From the NCBI GenBank assembly GCA_964486825.1, contig CAZAQS010000044.1:1-25049 (forward strand): a stretch of DNA of 25,049 bases. The letters run 5' to 3'. Both the position numbers and the translations under genes were made by a program. A model generated the notes under the pieces. That model saw nothing but the letters and a program-made list of their open reading frames with translations, was not told the origin of the DNA and did no database searches. Origin of the DNA: CAZAQS01 sp964486825 (GTDB lineage Bacteria > Chloroflexota > Anaerolineae > Anaerolineales > UBA4823). This document shows, piece by piece, positions 1 to 7,514 of this stretch (its first letter is position 1; each line of letters begins with the position of its first letter).

Positions 1-63
1 GGAATGAATTATGTGGCGGTGCGAGAAGAGAGCGCACCCTATGTCTTAGAAGATAATGAGTAA
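1..63 (+). CDS. Possible 3' end of an unidentified upstream gene
   Basis: Frame 1 is open from the window edge to a TAA at 61-63. The last residues read ...REESAPYVLEDNE. The other two plus frames contain stops in this stretch, and the codons look reasonable, but 20 open codons can occur by chance. I do not recognise the family. If real, it lies just upstream of the mannose-1-phosphate guanylyltransferase. Its TAA overlaps a possible but poorly supported start (TAATG) of that gene. Confidence 0.35.
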   Translation, partial: GMNYVAVREESAPYVLEDNE

Positions 64-119
64 TGGGAGCGGAAGATTATCCACTCCGCATACGAATTGT
101 TCTTGAGGAGGGGAAAGAT

Positions 120-1208
120 ATGTTGGAACATTATTATGCCGTTATCATGGCCGGCGGTGGAGGCACAAGGCTTTGGCCGCTTTCACGCCAGTCGCAGCCC
201 AAGCAAATGCTGAGCCTGTTTGATGATCGCAGCCTGTTCCAGGCATCTGTAGAACGCCTGGAGGGAGTCTTTTCGTGCGAGCGTACGTTGGTGGTAACGG
301 TTGAGGACCAGGCCAAAGAGCTTCGGGAGCAGTGTCCGGATATCCCGGAAGAAAACTTTCTTTTGGAGCCGATGCCGCGTGGCACAGCTTCTGTGATCGG
401 GTTGGCTGCTATAGCCCTCAAACACCGGGATCCCCATGCGATAATGGCCGTCCTCACTGCAGACCATTATATCGGCGATGAGGAGAAATTCCGGCACGCC
501 CTCCTGGCTGCTCGTGAGATCGCACAGGATGAGTACCTGGTCACCCTTGGTATTCAACCCACCTATGCCGCTACCGGATATGGCTATATCCAACAAGGGG
601 AGGCGTTGGGGACGTATGGGGGATTGCAAGCCTTCAGGGTATTACGGTTCAAGGAGAAACCAGGGGATGAACAGGCCAGGCAAATGCTAGCCGCAGGGGA
701 CCATGCCTGGAACTCGGGTATGTTTGTTTGGAAGGTAGACCGAATTCTGGAGGAGTTCGAACGCCAGATGCCCTCCCTGTATAGCGACCTGTTGGAGATT
801 GACCGGGCTTGGAAGACGTCTGAACAGGGCTCTGTGGTTGAGAAAGTGTGGCCTGGCTTGAAGACGGAAACCATCGACTATGGGATTATGGAAGGGGCAG
901 AACAGGTTGCCGTAATTCCGGCTGCAGATTGGAATTGGAGCGATGTGGGAAGCTGGGATTCGCTGTTCGAGGTCTTACCCACCGATCCGGATGGGAATAT
1001 CGTCATGGGCGGGCAGCACCTGGGCCTGGATACCAGCCGTTCCCTGGTTTACGTGTCCCAGGAACACCGCCTGATCGTGACCATTGGTGTGTCTGACCTG
1101 GTTTTAGTCGATACGGGTGATGTCTTGCTGGTATGCCATAAAGAGCAGGCTCAAAAAGTGCGCCAGGTTGTAGATACTTTGAAGGAAACTGGACAAGACT
1201 ATTTATAA
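120..1208 (+). CDS. manC: Mannose-1-phosphate guanylyltransferase
   Basis: Predicted to make GDP-mannose from mannose-1-phosphate and GTP in the cytoplasm, supplying mannose for envelope glycans. The 362-residue protein opens with the nucleotidyltransferase signature GGGGTRLWPLSR (about residues 12-23) followed by the PKQ lysine near residue 28. LEPMPRGTA, LTADHYIG, GYGYI, FKEKP, WNSGMFVW and the late DVGSWDSL block follow in family order. The length fits single-domain enzymes without the C-terminal isomerase domain. I chose the ATG at 120 because GAGGAGGGG lies about 7 bases before it and the signature starts 11 residues in. An in-frame ATG at 63 overlaps the preceding stop but has only a weak ribosome site. 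The specific substrate is inferred from family resemblance. topA follows after 34 bases. Confidence 0.9.
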   Translation: MLEHYYAVIMAGGGGTRLWPLSRQSQPKQMLSLFDDRSLFQASVERLEGVFSCERTLVVTVEDQAKELREQCPDIPEENFLLEPMPRGTASVIGLAAIALKHRDPHAIMAVLTADHYIGDEEKFRHALLAAREIAQDEYLVTLGIQPTYAATGYGYIQQGEALGTYGGLQAFRVLRFKEKPGDEQARQMLAAGDHAWNSGMFVWKVDRILEEFERQMPSLYSDLLEIDRAWKTSEQGSVVEKVWPGLKTETIDYGIMEGAEQVAVIPAADWNWSDVGSWDSLFEVLPTDPDGNIVMGGQHLGLDTSRSLVYVSQEHRLIVTIGVSDLVLVDTGDVLLVCHKEQAQKVRQVVDTLKETGQDYL

Positions 1209-1242
1209 GTTTAGATCCTTATGTTGAACGGAGGATTATTCC

Positions 1243-3567
1243 TTGGAAGCATATTGTGTGAAATGCAAAACCAAACGAGAGATCAAAGACCCGGAACCGG
1301 TCTTTACAGATAACGCTACCCCCGCAACCCGGGGCACCTGCCCGGTATGCGAGACGAAAATGTTCCGCATGGGACGCACACCAGCCCACGAGGGGATGGA
1401 GACACCGGAAAGAGGCGCTCAGAAGCGAGCGCGCCGGAAGGGCAAGCTGGTGATCGTAGAGTCGCCTGCCAAAGCTCGCACGGTTGGGCGCTTCTTGGGG
1501 AAAGAATATACAGTTAAAGCCTCGGTCGGTCATGTGCGCGATCTACTTCGTTCGCAGCTCTCTGTGGACGTCGAGAACGACTTCATGCCCAAGTACAGGG
1601 TTCCCAATGAGAAGCGACCGGTCGTGAAAGAGTTGAAAACACTAGCAAAAACGGCCGAGGAGATCTTCCTGGCAACTGACCCCGATCGTGAGGGAGAAGC
1701 TATCGCCTGGCACCTGGTGGAATCGGCGGAGATAGATAAAGATATTACCAAGCGAGTGGTCTTTCACGAGATCACCGAAGGGGCTGTAGCAGATGCTTTT
1801 GCCCACCCCAGGGACATCAACATGGACCTGGTCGATGCACAGCAAGCACGGCGTGTCCTCGATCGCCTGGTCGGTTATAGCCTCAGCCCCTTGCTGTGGC
1901 GCAAGGTACGCGGCCGGTTATCAGCAGGCCGTGTGCAGTCGGTTGCCTTGCGCTTGATTGTCGAGCGCGAGCGTGAGATCGAAGCCTTCGTCCCGGTTGA
2001 ATATTGGTCCATCGAAGCCGAGTTCCAACCACAGGACGCTAAGCGTAAGGACACCTTTATCGCCAAGCTGGCTCGCATCAACGCTGAGGAGCCGGTCTTG
2101 CAGAACGAGGAAGGCGTTAAGCCTATCCTGGAGGACATGGAGTCCGCCTCATATGAGATCAGCAAGATCAAGCGCGGCGAGCGCCGCCGTAATCCGCTGG
2201 CGCCTTTCACGACTAGCACCCTTCAGCAGGATGCTTCACGTCGCTTAGGATACACCGCCCGGCGAACCATGGCCCTTGCCCAACAGCTATACGAGGGCAT
2301 CGATATCGGTGAAGGTGGCAGCATTGGTTTGATCACCTATATGCGCACCGACTCGACCAATGTATCTGAGACGGCGCAGGCAGAAGCGCGCCAGTTCATC
2401 ACGGAACGTTACGGGCAAGGATTCCTCCCGCCTGATCCCCCTGTTTATAAGGCCAAGGCGCGTGGAGCCCAGGAAGCCCACGAAGCCGTGCGACCTACCT
2501 CGGTCTTGCGCCAGCCTGAGTCGATCAAAGAATACCTCAACCGCGACCAGTTTCGCCTGTACCAGTTGATCTGGCAGCGATTTGTGGCCTCCCAAATGAC
2601 AGCCGCGGTTTATGACACCCTGTCCGTCGAGGTCACGGGGCAGTCCCAGGCAAATGAGTATTTGCTACGCGCCTCGGGTTCAACGGTGCGGTTCATTGGG
2701 TTTATGGTTGTTTACCAGGAAGCCAAGGATGAAGATGCGATCCCTGATGATGCTGAAGATAGCCGCATCCCTGCCGGGATCGAAGAAGGCCAGGCACAGA
2801 ACCTTTTGCGACTGCTGCCGGAACAACACTTTACCCAGCCGCCCCCCAGGTACACGGAGGCTTCCCTGGTGCGCACCCTGGAGGAGAACGGCATTGGGCG
2901 CCCGTCTACCTATGCCCCCATCCTGGGCACCATCCAGCAGCGTGGTTACGTGGAGCGGGATGGAAAACGCCTGGCTCCCACCGAAACAGGCGTGTTGGTC
3001 AACGACCTGATCACCGAGCATTTCCCAGGAATTGTTGATCTTGGTTTTACCGCCAATATGGAGGAGGACCTCGATCGAATCGCTTCCGGGGAGGAAGAGT
3101 GGGTAGAGGTTATCCGCGAGTTCTACACTCCCTTTGCTGAGCAGGTTGAGAAGGCCGAGTCGGAGATGCCAGAGCTGAACATGGGGCCCGAGCCGATCGG
3201 GCGCCAGTGCCCTGAATGTGGTCACGAGCTGGTCATTCGCTGGGGTCGCTATGGAAAGTTCATCAGCTGCAGTAACTTCCCCGAGTGCCGCCATACGGAG
3301 GCCTGGCTGGAGAAGATCGGTGTTATATGTCCAAAGGACGGAGGCGAACTGGTGGAGCGCAAGACTCGCAAGGGGCGGACTTTCTACGCCTGTGCGAACT
3401 ACCCTGAATGTGATTTTACCTCCTGGAAGCTGCCCTTATCAACTCCCTGCCCGCAATGCAGTGGCTTGCTCGTGGTTGCCAAGAAAAATGTCGCCCAGTG
3501 CACGCAGTGCGAAGAACAGTATCCTTTGGACGAGGTGACAGTGGACGAGGTGGTCGAGGCCGCTTAG
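1243..3567 (+). CDS. topA: DNA topoisomerase I with N-terminal zinc ribbon
   Basis: Type IA topoisomerase that relaxes negative supercoils by passing strands through a transient 5'-phosphotyrosine break. The translation has 774 residues. Residues 1-44 form a C-x2-C...C-x2-C ribbon (Cys5, 8, 33, 36) that resembles DUF5679, then a basic linker. The Toprim domain starts near residue 67 with VIVESPAKA (Glu73), followed by DPDREGEAIAW. The catalytic tyrosine is Tyr366 in LITYMRTDSTN. At the C-terminus are two topoisomerase C4 fingers, CPECGHEL...CSNFPEC and CPKDGGEL...CANYPEC, and a third CPQC...CTQC ribbon. The start is TTG, with GGAGG 8 bases upstream; no ATG precedes the ribbon in frame. The N-terminal ribbon is the odd part, because the best-known homologues begin at Toprim. 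Confidence 0.97.
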   Translation: MEAYCVKCKTKREIKDPEPVFTDNATPATRGTCPVCETKMFRMGRTPAHEGMETPERGAQKRARRKGKLVIVESPAKARTVGRFLGKEYTVKASVGHVRDLLRSQLSVDVENDFMPKYRVPNEKRPVVKELKTLAKTAEEIFLATDPDREGEAIAWHLVESAEIDKDITKRVVFHEITEGAVADAFAHPRDINMDLVDAQQARRVLDRLVGYSLSPLLWRKVRGRLSAGRVQSVALRLIVEREREIEAFVPVEYWSIEAEFQPQDAKRKDTFIAKLARINAEEPVLQNEEGVKPILEDMESASYEISKIKRGERRRNPLAPFTTSTLQQDASRRLGYTARRTMALAQQLYEGIDIGEGGSIGLITYMRTDSTNVSETAQAEARQFITERYGQGFLPPDPPVYKAKARGAQEAHEAVRPTSVLRQPESIKEYLNRDQFRLYQLIWQRFVASQMTAAVYDTLSVEVTGQSQANEYLLRASGSTVRFIGFMVVYQEAKDEDAIPDDAEDSRIPAGIEEGQAQNLLRLLPEQHFTQPPPRYTEASLVRTLEENGIGRPSTYAPILGTIQQRGYVERDGKRLAPTETGVLVNDLITEHFPGIVDLGFTANMEEDLDRIASGEEEWVEVIREFYTPFAEQVEKAESEMPELNMGPEPIGRQCPECGHELVIRWGRYGKFISCSNFPECRHTEAWLEKIGVICPKDGGELVERKTRKGRTFYACANYPECDFTSWKLPLSTPCPQCSGLLVVAKKNVAQCTQCEEQYPLDEVTVDEVVEAA

Positions 3568-3595
3568 TTCCTGAGCCTTTTACCCTTCCTGAGCC
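3568..3595 (+). repeat. Short direct repeat after topA
   Basis: TTCCTGAGCC occurs at 3568-3577 and again at 3586-3595, separated by TTTTACCC, directly after the topA stop. Slightly downstream, GGCATAAA (3605-3612) and TTTATGCC (3646-3653) form an 8-bp inverted pair 33 bases apart. Neither looks like a normal terminator, and the role is unknown. Confidence 0.4.
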
Positions 3596-3678
3596 GCTAG
3601 ACCAGGCATAAACCTTGCATCCTAAGCCTTGAAACTATCCTTTGTTTTATGCCGCTTCCGTTGTACTTGCAAAGGTAG

Positions 3679-3707
3679 TTGCTATTTTTGACAGGTTGGT
3701 CTAAAAT
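3679..3707 (+). promoter_or_regulatory. Candidate sigma70-type promoter for the downstream membrane protein gene
   Basis: TTGCTA (3679-3684), a 17-base spacer and TAAAAT (3702-3707) resemble a -35/-10 pair. Transcription would start near 3714, leaving about 60 bases before the ATG at 3774. A perfect TTGACA at 3688-3693 is also present but has no -10 at a workable distance. Confidence 0.4.
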
Positions 3708-3773
3708 AGAACCAATGGGCGAAAAAGACACCCTACCAGGCCCCACTTGGCTTTCTTATATGGGAGTAAGAAA

Positions 3774-4781
3774 ATGGAAGTAATTCGCGAGCAATTGAAC
3801 AAACCCTTGGTGGCGGGAATCGCCGGTTTGGTGATCGGGACAATTTTTGGGTTGGTAGTGCTGGGATGGGGACCTTTAAGGGTACAGTATTATGACGCCG
3901 CGCCCGAGCATCTACGTGAGGATCTGAGAGAAGACTATGTGCGGATGTCCATCGATTCCTATGCTCTGACTGGTGACTTCATGCAAGCCAGACAGCGCTG
4001 GGAGGAGCTGGGGCCAGAGGCAGATGAAGTATTAGCCACCGTTCAAGCTAACCCGAGCCCACAGTCGCCGGAGGCCATCGCCGCTTACCAGAGTGTCGTT
4101 CAGGTTGGGGAAGTCCCAGGGGTTGCCATTACCCCACCTGTCGTGGAGGCTCCTGAAGCTGACGAAGAACGCAGCTTGATTCGTACTGTCCTCCCCATTA
4201 TGTGCGCTTTCACCTTCTTGTTAGCAGGTGGCCTGGTTGCCGCGTTTGTCTTAAGAGGCAGGCCGCGGGGTGCTTCCGTCTCGACCCCTGCCATGCAAGC
4301 CCAGGATGCTATTCGGGAAGCGGAATGGACTAACTATTCCGCCATCGGAGAAGAGTCACCCATGGCTCAATTCATGGCCTCCTATAAGCTGGGCGATGAT
4401 TTATTCGATGACTCCTTCAGCATCGATTCTCCCGGGGGTGAATTCCTGGGAGAGTGCGGTGTGGGCATTTCTGAGACCATCGGGGTGGGTGATCCAAAGC
4501 GAGTAACGGCATTCGAGGTCTGGTTGTTCGACAAGAACGATATCCAGACCGTCACAAAAGTGCTCATGAGCACACATGCATTCGAGGACGAGATGATTCG
4601 CCAGCGCCTGGCTGCCAAGGGAGAGCCCGTCTTGGGGCATCCAGGCAGCCAGATTGTGCTGGAGACGGCTACCCTGCAATTGGAAGCCAGGGTTATCGAC
4701 ATGTCTTACGGCGAAGGTGCACTACCGCCGGAAAGCTTTTTTGATAACCTGATCCTGGAGCTGGCTGTCTGGCAGAAATAA
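3774..4781 (+). CDS. Two-helix membrane protein of unknown function
   Basis: I do not recognise this family. The 335-residue protein has an N-terminal transmembrane helix (about residues 13-32, rich in G, V, I, L) and an acidic, proline-containing middle segment. A second helix (about residues 140-162, PIMCAFTFLLAGG...) is followed by RGRPRG, a positive cluster suggesting that the C-terminus is cytoplasmic. The C-terminal half, about residues 190-335, is soluble and looks beta-rich, with LGDDLFDDSFSID, ECGVGISETIG, FEVWLFDKNDIQTVTKV and a hydrophobic end. This may be a folded domain tethered to the membrane. The ATG at 3774 has GGGAG 7 bases upstream; an upstream in-frame TTG at 3747 has no such site. 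It sits alone after topA and is followed by a hairpin. Confidence 0.8.
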   Translation: MEVIREQLNKPLVAGIAGLVIGTIFGLVVLGWGPLRVQYYDAAPEHLREDLREDYVRMSIDSYALTGDFMQARQRWEELGPEADEVLATVQANPSPQSPEAIAAYQSVVQVGEVPGVAITPPVVEAPEADEERSLIRTVLPIMCAFTFLLAGGLVAAFVLRGRPRGASVSTPAMQAQDAIREAEWTNYSAIGEESPMAQFMASYKLGDDLFDDSFSIDSPGGEFLGECGVGISETIGVGDPKRVTAFEVWLFDKNDIQTVTKVLMSTHAFEDEMIRQRLAAKGEPVLGHPGSQIVLETATLQLEARVIDMSYGEGALPPESFFDNLILELAVWQK

Positions 4782-4817
4782 AACTCTATTAAGTTTACCA
4801 AGGAATGGTAATGGATC

Positions 4818-4852
4818 GAGGGGTGCGAGCTTTTAGAAAGTTCGCACCCCTC
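4818..4852. terminator. Bidirectional hairpin between convergent genes
   Basis: GAGGGGTGCGAGCTT and AAGTTCGCACCCCTC form a 15-bp stem with one G-T wobble around a 5-base loop. It lies between the plus-strand membrane protein gene (ends 4781) and minus-strand greA (ends 4881), where a shared terminator is expected. Neither side has a clear T run, so it may not be a classical intrinsic terminator. Confidence 0.7.
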
Positions 4853-4880
4853 AACTTATTCCTCCTTCACCCAGCTAAGG

Positions 4881-5348
4881 TTATTCGATTTTCAAAATCT
4901 TGAGGCGCAGCTCTCCACCAGGGGTGCGGATGTTCACGATATCCCCCACCTTATGACCAATCAAGGCGCTACCGATCGGAGACTCGTTCGAGATCCGCCC
5001 ATTGCGCGGGTCAGCTTCCTTTGCTCCTACCAGGTAGTAGGTCTCCGGCTCGTAGTCTTCTTCCTGAACGGTAACTGTCGCGCCAACCGCCACTTCGCCT
5101 TTAGGCCGGTCGGTATCTTCGATGATGGTGGCATTTTTCAAGAGGTATTCCATTTCCTGGATACGGCCTTCAAGGAAAGCCTGGTCTTCCTTGGCTTTGT
5201 GGTAGTCAGCATTTTCAGAAAGGTCACCCATCTGGATGGCTGCTCGTAGCCTCTTGGCCATCTCTTCCCGGGCAGGTCCTTTTAGCTCATCCAATTCATC
5301 TTTTAAACGCGCTTTTCCTTCGGCAGTCAAATAAGGTCCTTCACTCAT
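4881..5348 (-). CDS. greA: Transcription elongation factor GreA
   Basis: GreA enters the secondary channel of RNA polymerase and stimulates cleavage of backtracked transcripts. The 155-residue length is typical. The N-terminal half is a coiled-coil hairpin whose tip carries the conserved acidic DLSENADY motif (residues 42-49). The C-terminal FKBP-like domain includes VGATVTVQ, ISNESPIGSALIGHKVGD and the closing LKILKIE. The ATG is preceded by GGAGA at a 5-base spacing. It lies 70 bases downstream of the dGTPase-like gene in the same direction, with its own promoter candidate in that gap. Identity is clear; nothing unusual was seen. Confidence 0.97.
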   Translation of the reverse strand: MSEGPYLTAEGKARLKDELDELKGPAREEMAKRLRAAIQMGDLSENADYHKAKEDQAFLEGRIQEMEYLLKNATIIEDTDRPKGEVAVGATVTVQEEDYEPETYYLVGAKEADPRNGRISNESPIGSALIGHKVGDIVNIRTPGGELRLKILKIE

Positions 5349-5395
5349 CTATTTCTCCTACGATTAAATATTCGCAAATCGAAACGCTTGCGAGA

Positions 5396-5424
5396 ATTAT
5401 ACTAACAACCTTTTTTTATTACGA
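5396..5424 (-). promoter_or_regulatory. Candidate greA promoter
   Basis: On the minus strand a perfect TATAAT reads from 5401 to 5396. Seventeen bases before it is TCGTAA (5424-5419), which overlaps the stop of the dGTPase-like gene. An A-rich tract lies in the spacer. The leader would be about 40 bases and contains the greA ribosome site. The -35 match is weak. Confidence 0.45.
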
Positions 5425-6570
5425 TTTTGTCAGGGGGTCGAAGAGTTTTTGGTACTCTTCCACCGCATAGCGGTCGGTCATCCCAGCGATATAATCACAG
5501 ATCGTTCGCTCAAGCCCGTGCTCATCGATCAAGGAGCGGACGTGGTTCGGGAGCATGGCGGGTTCACTGCGATAAGCCCTGAACAGCTCCCCGATGATCC
5601 GCTCGGCCTTTACTGCCATGCGCATCACCCGGTGGTGGCGGTATAACCGTGAATATAGGAAGTCTTTCAACTCGCGGTTGCGGCGATGCATATCTTCACT
5701 GAAACCGATCACATTGTACGGCAGGCGCTGCAGCTCATCTACAGATTTGACGCCACTGGACCGCAGCTTCTGGTCAGCCGTCTGGATCAAGTCTGTGACC
5801 TCCAGGCCGATCAAGTGGCGGATCATATCATGGCGAGTCAGGCTATCCAGCTCATCAGAACGCCAGCCCGCGTTTTCAGCCAGGATCTCCCATTGTGAGA
5901 TACCGGACAGCATGCTGGGTGTGATCATCTCAGAACGGAGGCCGTCATCCAGGTCGTGGGCGGTATAAGCCAGCTCATCGGCAGCATTTGCAATCTGGGC
6001 TTCCAGATGGCCGCGCAGCTCGGGCATATAGTCGGTTGCATCGGCGATATCGTACTCCGACTCGTGTTTTACGATGCCTTCCCTTACTTCCCAGGTCAGG
6101 TTCAAGCCGGAGAAACGGGGATAGCGCTTTTCAAGCATGGTAACGATGCGTAGCGATTGCTTGTTGTGATCGAAACCACCGTGATCAACCATCAGCCGGG
6201 AGAGTGCTAACTCACCCGAATGTCCAAAGGGCGGGTGTCCAAGGTCATGAGCCAGGCAGATGGCCTCCAATAAATCCTCATTTGCTCCCAGGGATCTCGC
6301 TACGCTGCGTCCGATTTGAGCTACCTCCAATGTGTGCGTCAGGCGCGTGCGATAGTAGTCCCCCTCGTAGTTAATAAAAACCTGGGTCTTGTATTCCAGG
6401 CGGCGGAAGGCGGTCGTATGCAGGATACGGTCACGGTCGCGCTGGAAAGCGGTGCGGAAATCCGGTTCGCCTTCCGGGTAAACGCGCCCTTTGCTGTATT
6501 TGCTACGGCAACCGTACGGCGCCAGTTGTTGGTCTTCCAGGTCTTCGAGTTGTTTTCGGTTGAAGATCAT
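5419..6570 (-). CDS. dGTPase-like HD-domain triphosphohydrolase
   Basis: Resembles deoxyguanosinetriphosphate triphosphohydrolase-like proteins, which cleave dNTPs to deoxynucleoside and triphosphate and so affect dNTP pools. The protein has 383 residues. It starts with REQLE-type sequence (RKQLEDLEDQQLAPYG) and FQRDRDRILHTTAFRRLEYKTQVF. The HD metal ligands appear as His79 (RLTHTLEVAQ), His108-Asp109 (CLAHDLGHPPFGHSGE) and probably Asp197 (AADELAY). The C-terminus has the usual helical regions. The substrate cannot be read from the sequence, because many relatives act on several dNTPs or need an activator. The ATG at 6570 has no clear ribosome site, but its position matches the expected start. 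It is followed by greA and preceded by the isoprenoid genes on the same strand. Confidence 0.9.
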   Translation of the reverse strand: MIFNRKQLEDLEDQQLAPYGCRSKYSKGRVYPEGEPDFRTAFQRDRDRILHTTAFRRLEYKTQVFINYEGDYYRTRLTHTLEVAQIGRSVARSLGANEDLLEAICLAHDLGHPPFGHSGELALSRLMVDHGGFDHNKQSLRIVTMLEKRYPRFSGLNLTWEVREGIVKHESEYDIADATDYMPELRGHLEAQIANAADELAYTAHDLDDGLRSEMITPSMLSGISQWEILAENAGWRSDELDSLTRHDMIRHLIGLEVTDLIQTADQKLRSSGVKSVDELQRLPYNVIGFSEDMHRRNRELKDFLYSRLYRHHRVMRMAVKAERIIGELFRAYRSEPAMLPNHVRSLIDEHGLERTICDYIAGMTDRYAVEEYQKLFDPLTKS

Positions 6571-6634
6571 AACCAGCCATTAGCCTGTTCCTACGGCGGA
6601 TAGTTCCAATTTCCCCATTCAGTGCGTTAGGAGG

Positions 6635-6664
6635 AGTTTAACCCAGGTTGGGAGGGCTGTCAAC
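6635..6664 (-). promoter_or_regulatory. Candidate promoter for the dGTPase-like gene
   Basis: On the minus strand a perfect TTGACA reads 6664-6659, overlapping the stop codon of the isopentenyl phosphate kinase gene. An 18-base spacer and TAAACT (6640-6635) follow. The -10 matches only 4 of 6 positions. The leader would be close to 60 bases. Confidence 0.35.
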
Positions 6665-7514
6665 TGGAGTCTATATCAACAGAGCGAATAACTGTTCCAA
6701 TGCGCTGGCCTAATAGAGCTTTATTGACTGCGCCTGGCGCTTCCCCTGAAAAGATCCACACTTCAAGCCCAGTTACTTCCTTAACCAGAACCAGGCTGTG
6801 CTGGACTTTAGAAGCCATACCTCCCGTGACATCCGCAGCGAGTGAGTCGCCCACCGCTACCGATAGGGCTGGGTAGTTCTCGGGTGTGATTACTTCGATC
6901 AAGCGAGTACAGGTCGGGAAATCTGCCCACACTCCCGCTTCGATCCCCGCAAGCAAGACTCGCCCGGTGGATAAGCCAACAGCTTGCGGGAGTCGCCGGG
7001 CCAGGTGAGCGAATAGATCCTCGGTCGATAGGATCGTTCCGCCGCGTTGGAGATCGAAAACCACATCCCCAAAGACGACTGGCAGCAGACCAGCTTGTAG
7101 CGCGTGGCTGAGCGGGGCCAGGTCCCAGGCAAATACCTGGCCATCCTGTGCTGTGACGCTCGCGATCGGAGGAAGTGAAACTGCGGGTAGCCCGGCCGCT
7201 TGCAAGGCGTCCATGACGTACCGGTTAAGGGTGATGGCCTCCCTCCACACTTCGACAAATCCACCCCACTCAGAAGAAGTACGCACTCCCATCCGGGTAC
7301 CGTATTTCTTTCCTGCAACATGTCCGAATGAGCCAGAGCCATGACCAAGGACAAGCCTCAAGCTCGGGTTCTGCTCTCGAGCGGTGGATATCTCCGCAGC
7401 CAGTCGCCTCAGCGCCTCCGGCCGGAGCATGTGGGGGGTATTCTTATCCGTGATCAGGGAGCCTCCCAGCTTTAGGAAATGCAGGCTGGTGGCTTCATGA
7501 TTCTCAATTCCCAT
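6660..7514 (-). CDS. Isopentenyl phosphate kinase
   Basis: Phosphorylates isopentenyl phosphate to isopentenyl diphosphate, the last step of the mevalonate route that decarboxylates phosphomevalonate. It belongs to the amino acid kinase fold. Visible motifs are LKLGGSLITDK (Lys15 region), GHGSGSFGH (residues 57-65) with the His65 that marks this kinase within the fold, and DVTGGMASKV near the C-terminus. The length of 284 residues is near the family norm. I prefer the ATG at 7514, about 12 bases after AGGAGA; the in-frame GTG at 7526 directly abuts that site. The start overlaps the end of the mevalonate kinase gene by 11 bases, which suggests translational coupling and a shared pathway. Family identification is by motif and context. 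Confidence 0.9.
   Translation of the reverse strand: MGIENHEATSLHFLKLGGSLITDKNTPHMLRPEALRRLAAEISTAREQNPSLRLVLGHGSGSFGHVAGKKYGTRMGVRTSSEWGGFVEVWREAITLNRYVMDALQAAGLPAVSLPPIASVTAQDGQVFAWDLAPLSHALQAGLLPVVFGDVVFDLQRGGTILSTEDLFAHLARRLPQAVGLSTGRVLLAGIEAGVWADFPTCTRLIEVITPENYPALSVAVGDSLAADVTGGMASKVQHSLVLVKEVTGLEVWIFSGEAPGAVNKALLGQRIGTVIRSVDIDSS

Noticed and set aside
63..119. N-terminal extension of the mannose-1-phosphate guanylyltransferase from ATG 63
   Set aside because: It has no good ribosome site, while the ATG at 120 has a strong one and gives the usual protein start.
2680..3294. Minus-strand open frame of about 200 codons
   Set aside because: It is antisense to topA, whose motifs continue through this stretch; GC-rich coding DNA gives such mirror frames.
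3688..3707. TTGACA paired with TAAAAT as a promoter
   Set aside because: The spacing is only 8 bases; TTGCTA at 3679 with a 17-base spacer is the better partner.
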